DNA of 64,000 nt from Bacillus_I endophytica_A (GTDB lineage: Bacteria > Bacillota > Bacilli > Bacillales > Bacillaceae_H). This document shows, piece after piece, positions 51,372 to 59,850 of this stretch. The notes beneath the pieces were generated by a model. It worked only from the letters and a program-made list of their open reading frames with translations. It ran no database searches and was not told where the DNA came from. The first letter of the stretch is position 1. The number at the start of each line of letters is the position of its first letter. The translations under genes and the position numbers were made by a program. The stretch lies in assembly GCF_026790145.1 (NCBI RefSeq), contig NZ_JALAMS010000001.1, positions 1 to 64,000 on the forward strand. The letters are read 5' to 3'.

Positions 51372-52634
51372 ATGAGTGAACAGTTTATGGATAAAATAGA
51401 TCCTGCTCAACATGTTTTAAGCGGAAAAACAAAAGGAATAAGACGTTTTCTTCCTTTTTTAGGCCCTGCTTTTATTGCCGCTGTTGCTTATATTGATCCA
51501 GGCAACTTTGCGACAAATATTTCAGCTGGGTCTCAATATGGATACCTTTTGCTGTGGGTTATTCTGTTTTCCAATATTATGGCATTATTAATTCAAACTT
51601 TATCAGCAAAGCTTGGGATTGCAACAGGCAAAAACTTACCTGAAGTAGCAAGTGAGCGTTTTTCTAAATGGGTTTCCATTGGACTGTGGATTCAAGCAGA
51701 GCTTGTTATTATGGCAACAGATCTTGCTGAGTTTATTGGTGCTGCCTTAGGGTTTAACTTGCTTTTTCATATTCCCCTTTTACCGTCTGCTTGTATTGCC
51801 GCTGTTGGCTCTTTCTTAATTTTAGAGCTGCAAAGACGAGGAGTCAGACGTCTTGAGGCGGGGATTACCAGCCTCTTGTTCATGGTGGCCCTGTCATTTG
51901 TAATCGAAGTGTTTTATGCAAAACCAGAACCAGGAGCAGTTATGCATGGTCTCTTTGTACCAGGACTAGAAGGAATGAATAGTTTATTGTTAGCCGTTGG
52001 AATTCTAGGAGCTACAGTGATGCCACATGCAATTTACTTACACTCAGGCTTAACTCAAAAAAGGGTTGTCGGAAAAAGTGAAGCAGAACGTAAAAAAATC
52101 TTTCAGTTTGAGTTTGTAGATATTGTTATTGCAATGGTTATTGCTGGAGCTGTCAATGCAAGTATGCTGATTGTTGCTGCTGCTTTGTTTTTCAAAAATG
52201 GTCTTCATGTAGAAGATATTGATGTAGCCTACACTGAATTAGGAAATCTTGTTGGCCCAGCAGCTGCCGTTTTCTTTGGAATTGGTCTTTTGATTGCTGG
52301 TCTTTCTAGCTCGTCTGTTGGAACGATGGCAGGGGATATGGTAATGCAAGGCTTTATTAAAAAACGGATTCCGTTATATGTTAGACGTTTTGTAACAATT
52401 GTTCCTCCTATTGTTATTATTGCGCTAGGAATTAATCCAACAAAAGCGCTTGTCATTAGCCAAGTGATTTTATCGTTTGGGATTGGTTTTGCGCTTGTTC
52501 CTTTAATTATGTTTACAAGCAATAAGAAACTGATGGGAAGTCTTGTGAACCGTCGAATAACAACGATTGTAGCATGGGGAGTAGCAGCACTTGTGATCGG
52601 TCTTAATATTTTTCTACTTTTAGATTTTGTATAA
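51372..52634 (+). CDS. mntH: NRAMP-family manganese transporter MntH
   Basis: 420 residues with eleven membrane helices. Metal-site motifs DPGN (AYIDPGNFATN, TM1) and MPHAIYLHSG (TM6) are intact. Proton-coupled Mn2+/Fe2+ uptake. Promoter with possible MntR box. GTG/ATG choice: ATG 51372 after AAAAGGTGATAAA. The 3' end overlaps the convergent M50-like ORF by 32 bp, inside its terminator. Confidence 0.95.
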   Translation: MSEQFMDKIDPAQHVLSGKTKGIRRFLPFLGPAFIAAVAYIDPGNFATNISAGSQYGYLLLWVILFSNIMALLIQTLSAKLGIATGKNLPEVASERFSKWVSIGLWIQAELVIMATDLAEFIGAALGFNLLFHIPLLPSACIAAVGSFLILELQRRGVRRLEAGITSLLFMVALSFVIEVFYAKPEPGAVMHGLFVPGLEGMNSLLLAVGILGATVMPHAIYLHSGLTQKRVVGKSEAERKKIFQFEFVDIVIAMVIAGAVNASMLIVAAALFFKNGLHVEDIDVAYTELGNLVGPAAAVFFGIGLLIAGLSSSSVGTMAGDMVMQGFIKKRIPLYVRRFVTIVPPIVIIALGINPTKALVISQVILSFGIGFALVPLIMFTSNKKLMGSLVNRRITTIVAWGVAALVIGLNIFLLLDFV

Positions 52635-52932
52635 AAAATCTCCCCCTGTATTCAGGGGGAGTTTCTTGTTTATTCTCTGAAAATTTGAGTTTGCCGTCTC
52701 TTTTGTAGAGTGTAAGTGGCCCAGCAGTAAGAAAGCTAAGTCCAAGACCAACAAGTTGGCCAAAGAACAGATGCCCTAGCTCATGGATAAAAACCGTAAT
52801 AAACCAAATTAAAAGCCTCGTCCACATAAAAGAGAGTGTGGATGCGAATGATGGAGATACAAAACTAATAAAAAATGAGATAAGCCCTGCTCCTAATAGG
52901 AAAAACAAAGGTCTTTTTAAAACTAGAATAAT
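52603..52932 (-). CDS. Mini M50-like membrane protein (HELGH motif)
   Basis: About 109 residues. Two membrane segments: FFLLGAGLISFFISFVS, then RLLIWFITVFIHELGHLFFGQLVGLGLSFL, which carries the zinc motif HELGH typical of site-2 proteases. The second half of an M50 core (the LDG motif) is missing. The start is unusual: the TTG at 52906-52908 has no SD, whereas AAGGGAG lies 7 nt before an in-frame ATT at 52932, giving a basic N-terminus (LKRP) ahead of helix 1. An ATT start is rare, so this is a tentative choice. The 3' end runs through the mntH terminator. Confidence 0.6.
   Translation of the reverse strand: MILVLKRPLFFLLGAGLISFFISFVSPSFASTLSFMWTRLLIWFITVFIHELGHLFFGQLVGLGLSFLTAGPLTLYKRDGKLKFSENKQETPPEYRGRFFIQNLKVEKY
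52637..52667 (+). terminator. Terminator of mntH
   Basis: CTCCCCCTG/CAGGGGGAG with loop TATT and TTT. It lies within the 3' end of the minus-strand M50-like gene. Confidence 0.85.
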
Positions 52933-53044
52933 GATTAATCTCCCTTATAATAACTGTATTAATTTTCTTTCTTTTCTATAATTAGGATAACATATTGTAG
53001 TATATTAGAAGAAGGGAGAAAATGAATAGGGGGAGGAGATACAA

Positions 53045-53473
53045 ATGATTAAAGTATTAGTAAATGAAGATGAAGTTTTATCTGCTTTTCCTGTTATAAA
53101 TCAGTTGAGACCACATTTAACAATTGATGCGTATAAAAAACGGGTTCAGGAAGCGAAGGAAGCTCATCAATATGAGCTAGCGGGAGTTTTTAATGAGAAA
53201 GGAGAAATTGTTGCTGCAGCAGGATATATGCCTAAACTGACGCTTTATGATGGTCATTCTGTATGGGTTTGTGATCTTGTTGTGAGTGAAAAGGAGCGTT
53301 CAAAAGGACATGGAGAAAGACTTCTACGTTTCGTTGAGGAAAGATCGAAAAAGTGGGGTTGTGTTAACATGACTCTTTCATCTGGATTACAGAGACATGA
53401 TGCCCACCGCTTCTATGAAGAAAAAGTAGGCTTTGAAAGAAAAAGCTATACGTTTAAGCGAGAATTTATATAA
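53045..53473 (+). CDS. GNAT-family N-acetyltransferase
   Basis: 142 residues. Acetyl-CoA-binding motif A: VCDLVVSEKERSKGHGERLLRFVEE (the loop reads RSKGHG). The C-terminal HRFYEEKVGFERKSYTF is the motif B strand. The acceptor is unknown. AGGGGGAGGAG before the ATG. Convergent with the LCP gene. Confidence 0.82.
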   Translation: MIKVLVNEDEVLSAFPVINQLRPHLTIDAYKKRVQEAKEAHQYELAGVFNEKGEIVAAAGYMPKLTLYDGHSVWVCDLVVSEKERSKGHGERLLRFVEERSKKWGCVNMTLSSGLQRHDAHRFYEEKVGFERKSYTFKREFI

Positions 53474-53509
53474 AAAGCCGCCCACCTTTATTGGTTGGAC
53501 GACTTTTCA
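53474..53509. terminator. Bidirectional terminator GNAT / LCP
   Basis: AAAAAGCCGCCCACC pairs with GGTTGGACGACTTTT through several G-U pairs. Confidence 0.6.
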
Positions 53510-54444
53510 TTTTCATCATCTAAAAATTCTTGTAAAGCTTCTTTATTTTTATCAATATCAAGAACAAGAGCAGCGCCAATGCTACCACCTAGGTTTTCTT
53601 CAGTAAATCCGTCTTCTATAGGGAGGCGGAAGCTTTCAACTTCGCGGTTATCACTTGATAGAAACTCTTTACCAATCCATGCAAGTTGACCTGTGCCTAA
53701 ATTTGTTTCAAGATTTGAATTTACAATTCCTGCAAGCTTCGGGATTTTTAAGATGTTTGTCACTTGAACTGCTTGATCCTTTAGTTTTCCGATGACTTCC
53801 TGCTGTCTTTTAACCCGCCCAAAATCGCTTTGGGCATCATGGCGGAATCGTACATATCCAAGAAGTTCCTCACCGTGAAGGGTTTGTTTACCGGGCTTTA
53901 AAGTCATATGGATACCGTGTGACATTTCATATGGAATGTCCACTTCAATTCCGTCTGGAGCAATGGTGTCTACAATTTTGGGAAAGCCTTTGAAGTCAAC
54001 AATAGCATAATAGTGAACATTCACTCCAAAATTCTCTTTAATTGTCTTTCGAAGAAGTTCTGGGCCACCAATAGCGTATGCTGCATTAATTTTATTTTTG
54101 CCGTGACCAGGAATCTTTACATAAGAATCACGCATAATAGAAACTACTTTTGCTTTGTTTGTATCAAAGTTGTAGTGTGCGATCATAATGGTGTCTGTTC
54201 TCGGTGTTTCCTCACCTCTGGCGTCTCCACCAAGAATTAAAACATTTGTCCTTGTTGGAAGCTCATCAGCTCCTTTAAAATCTTGAAACTGATTAAGATT
54301 AGAATCAGAACGATCAAAGCCTTGTATGTATTGATAAATTGAATAACCTGCTACAACCAAAAATAGAAGCAATAAAATTCTTAAAAAATTCCGAGTTCGT
54401 TTCTTGCGATTTTTTCGTCTTTGCCTTCGTGCTTCTTGTCGCAT
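53488..54444 (-). CDS. LytR-CpsA-Psr (LCP) family cell-wall ligase
   Basis: 318 residues from ATG 54444 (AGAGGTG upstream); the longer reading to 54513 has no RBS. A basic N-terminus (RRQRRKNRKKRTRN) precedes one membrane helix. The extracellular LCP domain shows LILGGDARGEETPRTDTIMI (conserved Arg/Asp of the phosphate-lipid site), SIMRDSYVKIPGHGKNKINAAYA and YVRFRHDAQSDFGRVKRQQEV. Such enzymes attach teichoic acids or other anionic glycopolymers to peptidoglycan. Length fits TagT/TagU/TagV-type proteins; which one cannot be told. Confidence 0.9.
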   Translation of the reverse strand: MRQEARRQRRKNRKKRTRNFLRILLLLFLVVAGYSIYQYIQGFDRSDSNLNQFQDFKGADELPTRTNVLILGGDARGEETPRTDTIMIAHYNFDTNKAKVVSIMRDSYVKIPGHGKNKINAAYAIGGPELLRKTIKENFGVNVHYYAIVDFKGFPKIVDTIAPDGIEVDIPYEMSHGIHMTLKPGKQTLHGEELLGYVRFRHDAQSDFGRVKRQQEVIGKLKDQAVQVTNILKIPKLAGIVNSNLETNLGTGQLAWIGKEFLSSDNREVESFRLPIEDGFTEENLGGSIGAALVLDIDKNKEALQEFLDDENEKSSNQ

Positions 54445-54689
54445 GGATTCGCACCTCTTGCACTCTAAATAATAGTTTCTTTTTGTACATAGTTCTTTTG
54501 TACAGTATACCATATGTCGTAAATGTAGGAATATTTATCAATAAAATGAATTTCTTGATTGAATTATCCTGCTAATAAAAGGTCTATTTACCGATTGAGA
54601 ACAATGTGTTCTTTTATTATTTTAAGAAGAGGAGAGAAATATACTTTATTTCTAATGTAAGACGTGTAATAAGGGGATAAAAAGGACAT

Positions 54690-54742
54690 AAAAATCATCA
54701 TTTTACATTTTAAGGATATGTTTAGGTAAAAATCATCATTTT
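54690..54742 (+). repeat. Direct repeat upstream of the RRNPP receptor
   Basis: AAAAATCATCATTTT occurs twice (54690-54704 and 54728-54742), 38 bp apart, in the 402-bp control region 54445-54846. Each copy is near-palindromic, so they could be regulator sites. The rest of that region is AT-rich, without other recognisable structure. Confidence 0.6.
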
Positions 54743-54846
54743 TGAATTATCGATACTTTTTTATGTTATACTTTTCCTTATTTCCCTTAAAATAGAGATA
54801 AGTCTGTAGTAGAATAGTAATAGAGTGAGTTCAAGGGGATGAACGT

Positions 54847-55722
54847 ATGAACGAGTATTATATTGGACAGAAGATTAAAAACCTGAGAAAGAAGATGGGC
54901 TTAAGACAGTCTGAATTAGCTGAAGGCATTTGTTCTCAATCACAAGTAAGTAAGTTTGAAAAAGGAGAAGGCATCCCCTCTAGTATCATTTTATATCGTC
55001 TCTCTCAAAGGTTAGGGGCGCCGATGGAATACTTTTTTGAAGAAAACCTAGAAGAGTATATTCAGCCTGTTAAGAAATTAATCCGTTATTATACTGATGA
55101 AACCAACTATAAGATGGTTTTTGATATTATTTCAAAAGAGAAAAAAACGGAAATGTATAAAGAAGATTTAGATTATCAGCAATTTCTACTTTGGCATGAA
55201 GGGATTTGTAGACAGCATATCTTTAGTGATTTTAAAAAATCCCAGGATTTGTTAAATGGAGCGTTAGAACTTTCAGATTCAGCTAAGCCAAGTTCCTCTA
55301 ATAGAAGAAGTGAAATATTAAATAGCTTAGCTATCATTCATGCTCATAATGGGGACCTTGATAAAGCAATAACATTTCATAATAAAGCAATAGGTGAATG
55401 GAAAAAATTAGATTACGTCCATGATCCTACAATTTATCAAAAACTTTTATTTAACCAATCTAAATCTTTAGGTGACGCAAGAGAATACAAGAAATCGCTA
55501 GAAAAAGCTGAAAGAGGACTTAATGTTTGCTTGCAGAATAATTCATTATATCTTTTTGCAGAGCTTTGGTATGAAAAGGCAGAAGTTCTAATGTTATTGG
55601 GAGAAAAAGAGCAAGCCTTAGAGGCATTTCAGCGTTCTGAAAGCTTTTTTAGGCTGCAGTCAAATACCGCTTATGCCGATGTTGTAAGAGAAGATATAGA
55701 AGAGTATTTTGGTAATCAATAG
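54847..55722 (+). CDS. PlcR/NprR-like peptide-sensing XRE-TPR regulator
   Basis: 291 residues. XRE HTH (about 5-63: IGQKIKNLRKKMGLRQSELAEGICSQSQVSKFEKGEGIP, ILYRLSQRLGAPMEYFF) then five or so TPR hairpins (AIIHAHNGDLDKAITFHNKAI, SLGDAREYKKSLEKAERGL, ELWYEKAEVLMLLGEKEQALEAF). Size and layout match PlcR (about 285 aa), a cytoplasmic receptor for a re-imported peptide. Sixty bp downstream is a small secreted propeptide, as papR follows plcR. Direct repeats in the promoter may be its own binding sites. ATG after AAGGGGATGAACGT. Confidence 0.82.
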   Translation: MNEYYIGQKIKNLRKKMGLRQSELAEGICSQSQVSKFEKGEGIPSSIILYRLSQRLGAPMEYFFEENLEEYIQPVKKLIRYYTDETNYKMVFDIISKEKKTEMYKEDLDYQQFLLWHEGICRQHIFSDFKKSQDLLNGALELSDSAKPSSSNRRSEILNSLAIIHAHNGDLDKAITFHNKAIGEWKKLDYVHDPTIYQKLLFNQSKSLGDAREYKKSLEKAERGLNVCLQNNSLYLFAELWYEKAEVLMLLGEKEQALEAFQRSESFFRLQSNTAYADVVREDIEEYFGNQ

Positions 55723-55782
55723 GCTTTATTGATTAAATATATTGAACTAAAATCTAAAGTATACAAAGGAGAGAATAAAATT

Positions 55783-55920
55783 ATGAAAAAGAAAATTGCT
55801 TTAACAGCTGTCTTTGCAGTAATAGCATCAATTGTAGTTGCAGGAGGGGTTATGGATAATACACTCTTAGAATTAACAAATCATCAAGCAATCCAAACTG
55901 CTGCCGAGTATCGTCATTAA
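55783..55920 (+). CDS. Secreted signalling propeptide (45 aa), PapR/NprX-like
   Basis: Short ORF with AAAGGAGAG upstream. The N-terminus MKKKIALTAVFAVIASIVVA is a Sec-type signal sequence. The mature part ends NHQAIQTAAEYRH. As in PapR (48 aa, mature peptide at the C-terminus), the last 5-10 residues would be the signal. It directly follows the receptor gene on the same strand and ends at a terminator, so receptor and peptide are a likely operon. The active sequence is inferred. Confidence 0.72.
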   Translation: MKKKIALTAVFAVIASIVVAGGVMDNTLLELTNHQAIQTAAEYRH

Positions 55921-55933
55921 TAAGTAAGGATAG

Positions 55934-55966
55934 AAAAGAGAGGAATAATATCCTCTCTTTTTTTTA
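55934..55966 (+). terminator. Terminator of the receptor-peptide unit
   Basis: AAAGAGAGGA/TCCTCTCTTT with T-run. Confidence 0.88.
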
Positions 55967-55989
55967 CGAAAGAATACGGAGGATTCATC

Positions 55990-56430
55990 ATGTCTTTTAC
56001 CCTAAAACCATTCAACAATCTAACCCCAAAGGAACTTTATGCAATTTTAAAAGCACGTATCGACGTTTTTGTTGTGGAACAGAACTGTTTGTATCATGAA
56101 GCAGATGATAAAGATCAAGAGTGTTACCACTTATTTAAAGAAGAAGATGGGACCATTGTTGCCTATGTGCGGATTTTACCGAGAGGCGTCTCCTATAAGG
56201 AAGCATCAATTGGACGAGTGCTTGTTCATAAGGATTTTAGGGGAAGTGGCTTAGGCTATGAGGTTATGGAAAGAGCTCTTAGATTTTTAGAAGAAGAGCT
56301 TTGTGAAACAACAATAAAAATTCAGGCTCAAGCTCATCTAGAGAAATTCTATGGAAGCTTTGGATTCCAAGCCATTACATTACCATATGACGATGAGGGG
56401 ATTTCTCATGTTGATATGATTAAAAAGTAG
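55990..56430 (+). CDS. ElaA-type GNAT acetyltransferase
   Basis: 146 residues. ElaA signature: LYAILKARIDVFVVEQNCLYHEADDKDQ, then acetyl-CoA loop RGSGLGYEVMERAL and the C-terminal FYGSFGFQAI. Substrate unknown. AATACGGAGG before the ATG. Probably monocistronic. Confidence 0.87.
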   Translation: MSFTLKPFNNLTPKELYAILKARIDVFVVEQNCLYHEADDKDQECYHLFKEEDGTIVAYVRILPRGVSYKEASIGRVLVHKDFRGSGLGYEVMERALRFLEEELCETTIKIQAQAHLEKFYGSFGFQAITLPYDDEGISHVDMIKK

Positions 56431-56497
56431 ATAAATTTCTACTTCTTTTAAAAAGAGTTTAATTCTTGAACAGTTTGTAAAAAATATTATAAAAGCA

Positions 56498-56526
56498 TTG
56501 TCACTAGATAGAAACCTCTATAAAAT
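56498..56526 (+). promoter_or_regulatory. Candidate promoter of yisL
   Basis: TTGTCA, 17 bp, TAAAAT. A second candidate, TTGAAC-N16-TATAAA, lies at 56466-56493. Confidence 0.5.
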
Positions 56527-56580
56527 TAAAATGAACCTAATGTAAAAGTAAAACTTAAGAGAGAGTTGGGGGGAGAAAAC

Positions 56581-56922
56581 ATGGATTTATGGGAAATCTT
56601 TTTCAAAGCACACCAAGGTTCTTGGGGAGTGCTTGTTGTACTTTATCTTATAAGCTATATCTTTAGTAAACAGAAAATCACACATATGATTTTACGTTTA
56701 TTTTACGTAATCATGCTTGTATCAGGTATTGGAATGCTTGCACTTGGCGCATTACAAACCGTATTTATCGTAAAACTTGTTATTGCAGTTCTTGCAATTG
56801 GACTAATGGAAATGACGATTTTAAGAAAGAGAAGAAACGAACCAACAGGGGCTTTCTTTATTTTATTGATTGTTCTTGTTGCAGTTCTTGTATCAATAGG
56901 ATATGGATATATTCGCTTCTAA
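56581..56922 (+). CDS. yisL: YisL-family membrane protein (DUF1516)
   Basis: 113 residues with four membrane helices (LVVLYLISYIF, LFYVIMLVSGIGMLALG, VIAVLAIGLMEM, FFILLIVLVAVLVSIGYGY). Matches B. subtilis YisL in length and hydropathy. Function unknown. ATG 56581 follows GGGGGGAG; the earlier in-frame TTG at 56566 lies before that SD. Confidence 0.82.
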   Translation: MDLWEIFFKAHQGSWGVLVVLYLISYIFSKQKITHMILRLFYVIMLVSGIGMLALGALQTVFIVKLVIAVLAIGLMEMTILRKRRNEPTGAFFILLIVLVAVLVSIGYGYIRF

Positions 56923-56958
56923 AAAAGCTAGCTTAGCAATCGCTAAGCTAGCTTTTTT
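56921..56958. terminator. Bidirectional terminator yisL / AKR
   Basis: AAAAAAGCTAGCTTAGC/GCTAAGCTAGCTTTTTT with loop AATC. Confidence 0.93.
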
Positions 56959-56959
56959 A

Positions 56960-57862
56960 TTAAGGCACTTCATGTCCCATTGAGCTTTGTAAGATTTCAA
57001 ACCATTGCTCAGTTGAAATAGGACAATTTAGAGCATCTACAGCGTTATGAATCCGTTCTTTCTTGCCTGAGCCGACAATTGGCATAATGCGGGCTGGATG
57101 AGCAAGAAGCCATGAGTAGATGACTTTATCAATCTCTGCGATTTCAAGCTCTTCTCCGACTTTTTTTAGAGTAGCGTGAAGACGGAGTGATTTTTCATCT
57201 TGTTCCGTAAAAATGCTTCCACCACCAAGCGGTGACCAAGCCATTGGAGGAATCCGTTTTTCTTGACAAAGATTAAGTGTCCCATCTAGAAAGTTTTCTA
57301 AGTTGGAAGGAGACAGTTCAAGCTGGTTTGTGACAAGTGGAAAGTCAAGGTAAGATTCCAGCATACGAAACTGATGATCTTTAAAGTTTGAAACCCCAAA
57401 ATGACGCACTTTTCCTTCACGATGAAGAGTTGAAAAAGCTTCAGCAACTTCTTCCGGATTCATAAATGGATCTGGTCTATGAATGAGTAACAAGTCAATA
57501 TAGTCTGTTTTAAGGGCTTTCAATGAGTTGTGAGCAGATAATAAAATGTGCTCATAACTTGTATTATAGTAATGTGAAGTGTGTTGAGGACGTTGCTTTG
57601 ATGGTAAAACAATACCGCACTTTGTGACAATCTCTATCTTGTCTCGAAGAGAAGGATTAAGAGAAAGGGCTTCCCCAAATTTTTCTTCACAAAGGTAACT
57701 TCCATAAATGTCTGCATGATCAAACGTTGTAATACCTTCATTTAAGCAATATTCAATGAGTTCGAGTGTTTCTTTTGATGAGTATTTCCAATCTTCTAAC
57801 CGCCATAATCCATGAATAATACGAGAAAATGATAAATTTTCAGCAATTTGTATCCTCTCCAT
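56960..57862 (-). CDS. Aldo/keto reductase (YcsN/YdhF-like)
   Basis: 300 residues. AKR catalytic residues: Asp and Tyr in TFDHADIYGSYLCEEKFG, Lys in VTKCGIVL, His in LLIHRPDP, and the NADPH-binding AWSPLGGG and PIVGSGKKERI. E. coli YdhF-type branch. Substrate unknown. AAGGAGGA precedes the ATG. Monocistronic. Confidence 0.9.
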   Translation of the reverse strand: MERIQIAENLSFSRIIHGLWRLEDWKYSSKETLELIEYCLNEGITTFDHADIYGSYLCEEKFGEALSLNPSLRDKIEIVTKCGIVLPSKQRPQHTSHYYNTSYEHILLSAHNSLKALKTDYIDLLLIHRPDPFMNPEEVAEAFSTLHREGKVRHFGVSNFKDHQFRMLESYLDFPLVTNQLELSPSNLENFLDGTLNLCQEKRIPPMAWSPLGGGSIFTEQDEKSLRLHATLKKVGEELEIAEIDKVIYSWLLAHPARIMPIVGSGKKERIHNAVDALNCPISTEQWFEILQSSMGHEVP

Positions 57863-58044
57863 AGCTATTCCTCCTTAGCAAGACTCTTTTTTTATTATCT
57901 CTGAATCCTTGTTTTCTGACAAATGAAAACTTGTTGACAATATGTTTAACGAAAAAGTGAAAAAGTGAAAAGAATAAATGTGTATGTATCCTTTTCAAGA
58001 GAGAGAGAATAGAAATTTGAAGAAGGTAGAAAAAAATGTAATAA

Positions 58045-58070
58045 TATAATATATGAGCATGTAATCATAT
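58045..58070 (+). promoter_or_regulatory. czcD -10 and CzrA-type operator
   Basis: TATAAT (58045-58050) abuts ATATGA-GCATGTAA-TCATAT (58051-58070), an interrupted repeat of the SmtB/CzrA kind, 20 bp before the start codon. The czrA-like gene is convergent downstream of czcD. Confidence 0.6.
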
Positions 58071-58089
58071 AAGGAGAGGAGAGAGAAAT

Positions 58090-58977
58090 ATGGGGCATGA
58101 TCATAGTCATCATCATACAAATAACAAGAAAGCGTTAACGCTATCCTTTTTCCTCATTTCTTTTTATCTAGTAGTAGAAGTGATTGGTGGAATCATGACA
58201 AATAGTCTTGCTTTACTTTCTGATGCTGGGCATATGCTAAGTGATGCTGTCTCCTTAGGTCTTAGCTTATTTGCTATTAAGATGGGGGAGAAAAAAGCAA
58301 CAAATACAAAGACATACGGATATAAACGGTTTGAGATATTAGTTGCTTTTTTAAATGGCCTTGCTCTTATTTTCATTTCACTTTATATTCTTTGGGAAGC
58401 TTTTCATCGTCTTTTAACTTCTCCTGAAGTGATGAGTACAGGAATGATCATCATTTCATCAGTGGGGCTTGTTGTAAACATTGTAGCGGCCTTTCTGTTA
58501 ATGAAAGGAGATCATCATGATAATTTGAATATAAGAAGCGCGTTTTTGCACGTTTTAGGAGACTTGCTTGGCTCAATTGGAGCGATTGTGGCAGCTGTCC
58601 TTATTTTACTATTTGGATGGAACTGGGCAGATCCTGTTGCAAGTATTATCGTTGCTGTCCTTGTTATTGTCAGTGGGATAAGAGTGACGAGAGATTCGTT
58701 TCATGTCTTAATGGAAGGAACGCCGTCCAACTTAAATACTGAAAAAATTAAAGAGAAATTGCTAACAATAGATGGAATTAAAGGGGTGCAAGATCTTCAT
58801 ATATGGTCAATTTCTTCAGATTTTCCTGCTTTGAGCTGTCATATTGTAGTAGAAGATTTTAATCGGTATGAGCAAATTATGACAGAAGTTAACCATATAT
58901 TGAGTCATGCTTTTCATATTGAACATACGACAATTCAAGTTGATAAACACCAAGATATGTGTGGTCACTGCAATTAA
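58090..58977 (+). CDS. czcD: Zinc/cobalt/cadmium exporter CzcD (CDF)
   Basis: 295 residues, six membrane helices. His-rich N-terminus (MGHDHSHHH). The tetrahedral zinc site residues are in LLSDAGHMLSDAVSLGL (TM2, HxxxD) and FLHVLGDLLGSIGAI (TM5, HxxxD). Cytoplasmic C-domain ends CGHCN with extra metal ligands. Exports Zn, Cd or Co by proton antiport. Controlled by CzrA at the operator upstream. Confidence 0.94.
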   Translation: MGHDHSHHHTNNKKALTLSFFLISFYLVVEVIGGIMTNSLALLSDAGHMLSDAVSLGLSLFAIKMGEKKATNTKTYGYKRFEILVAFLNGLALIFISLYILWEAFHRLLTSPEVMSTGMIIISSVGLVVNIVAAFLLMKGDHHDNLNIRSAFLHVLGDLLGSIGAIVAAVLILLFGWNWADPVASIIVAVLVIVSGIRVTRDSFHVLMEGTPSNLNTEKIKEKLLTIDGIKGVQDLHIWSISSDFPALSCHIVVEDFNRYEQIMTEVNHILSHAFHIEHTTIQVDKHQDMCGHCN

Positions 58978-59008
58978 AAAAGAGAGGAAGAATGTCCTCT
59001 CTTTTTTA
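58977..59008. terminator. Bidirectional terminator czcD / czrA
   Basis: AAAAAAGAGAGGA/TCCTCTCTTTTTT. Confidence 0.9.
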
Positions 59009-59326
59009 ATGGTGCTGTGCATGTTCAATTGCTTGTTGTAGCAAATCAATAACATGTTTGTCATCATGTGAATAGTAAAGGGTTGTTCCTTCACGACGAA
59101 ACTTAACTAAGCGTAAGTTTTTTAAAAATCGAAGCTGATGGGAAACGGTAGATTGAAGCAGCGATAGTTTTGCAGCGATATCTGACACAGAGTGTTCGCC
59201 TTGAAAAAGTAGATGTAGTATCCGTAGGCGGGTTGGATCTGATAAAGCCTTGAATGTTTGGGATACGATAAAAAGCGTTTCTTCATCAATATCCAAATGA
59301 GTTTGTTCTTGCTCATGTTCGCTCAT
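59006..59326 (-). CDS. czrA: ArsR-family zinc-responsive repressor CzrA
   Basis: 106 residues from ATG 59326 (AAAGGAGCG upstream). Winged helix: ALSDPTRLRILHLL, SDIAAKLSLLQSTVSHQLRFLKNL, RREGTTLYYSHDD. The C-terminal helix DDKHVIDLLQQAIEHAQHH carries the alpha-5 metal ligands (Asp, His, His, His) of CzrA/SmtB. No Cys-rich alpha-3 site. Represses czcD; converges with it. Confidence 0.9.
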   Translation of the reverse strand: MSEHEQEQTHLDIDEETLFIVSQTFKALSDPTRLRILHLLFQGEHSVSDIAAKLSLLQSTVSHQLRFLKNLRLVKFRREGTTLYYSHDDKHVIDLLQQAIEHAQHH

Positions 59327-59472
59327 CGTTTTCGCTCCTTTATTAATCTCTTCTTTATTATAAGAAAAGAATGGCAAAGGAACAAACGAAAAAGAAGAAA
59401 TGTGAGTGGTTTACAAAGAAAACAAAAAAGAGGACAATAAAAAATGAAATAACAGAAAGAACGTGATACATA

Positions 59473-59850
59473 TTGAAAAATTCTATAGCTGTAGCTGTTG
59501 GAGGGGCTTTAGGAGCATATTTGCGATATGTTACAACTCTTTGGATTCCACACGGCAGCTTTCCATATCACACCCTTTTTCAAAATATAGTTGGAAGTTT
59601 TATATTAGGAGCGCTGACAGCTTATTTTAGTTTGCGAACACGAAGAGAGTGGATTAAGGTAGGGCTTGGCACAGGGGTTTGTGGTGGATTTACAACATTC
59701 TCTACCTTGGCTTTTGATGCCGTCTTTTTAAAAAATACAGAGGCGTTTCTTCTTTACATTAGTATTTCTCTTGGATTTGGTCTTCTTGCTGTCTTTTTAG
59801 GTGCTAGGTTTGTAAGAAAATTTGTGAAGGAACGAGGTGTAAGGAAGTGA
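59473..59850 (+). CDS. crcB1: Fluoride channel FluC subunit (CrcB 1)
   Basis: 125 residues, four membrane helices. FluC motifs: GGALGAYLRY, NIVGSFILG (pore Asn), GFTTFSTLAFD (Phe box). The N-terminal TTG start has only a weak SD (GAAAGAACG). Upstream sequence shows no fluoride riboswitch pattern. It overlaps the second gene by four bases. Confidence 0.9.
   Translation: MKNSIAVAVGGALGAYLRYVTTLWIPHGSFPYHTLFQNIVGSFILGALTAYFSLRTRREWIKVGLGTGVCGGFTTFSTLAFDAVFLKNTEAFLLYISISLGFGLLAVFLGARFVRKFVKERGVRK

Noticed and set aside
59327..59472. Fluoride riboswitch before crcB
   Set aside because: I looked for the conserved pseudoknot blocks and did not see them.
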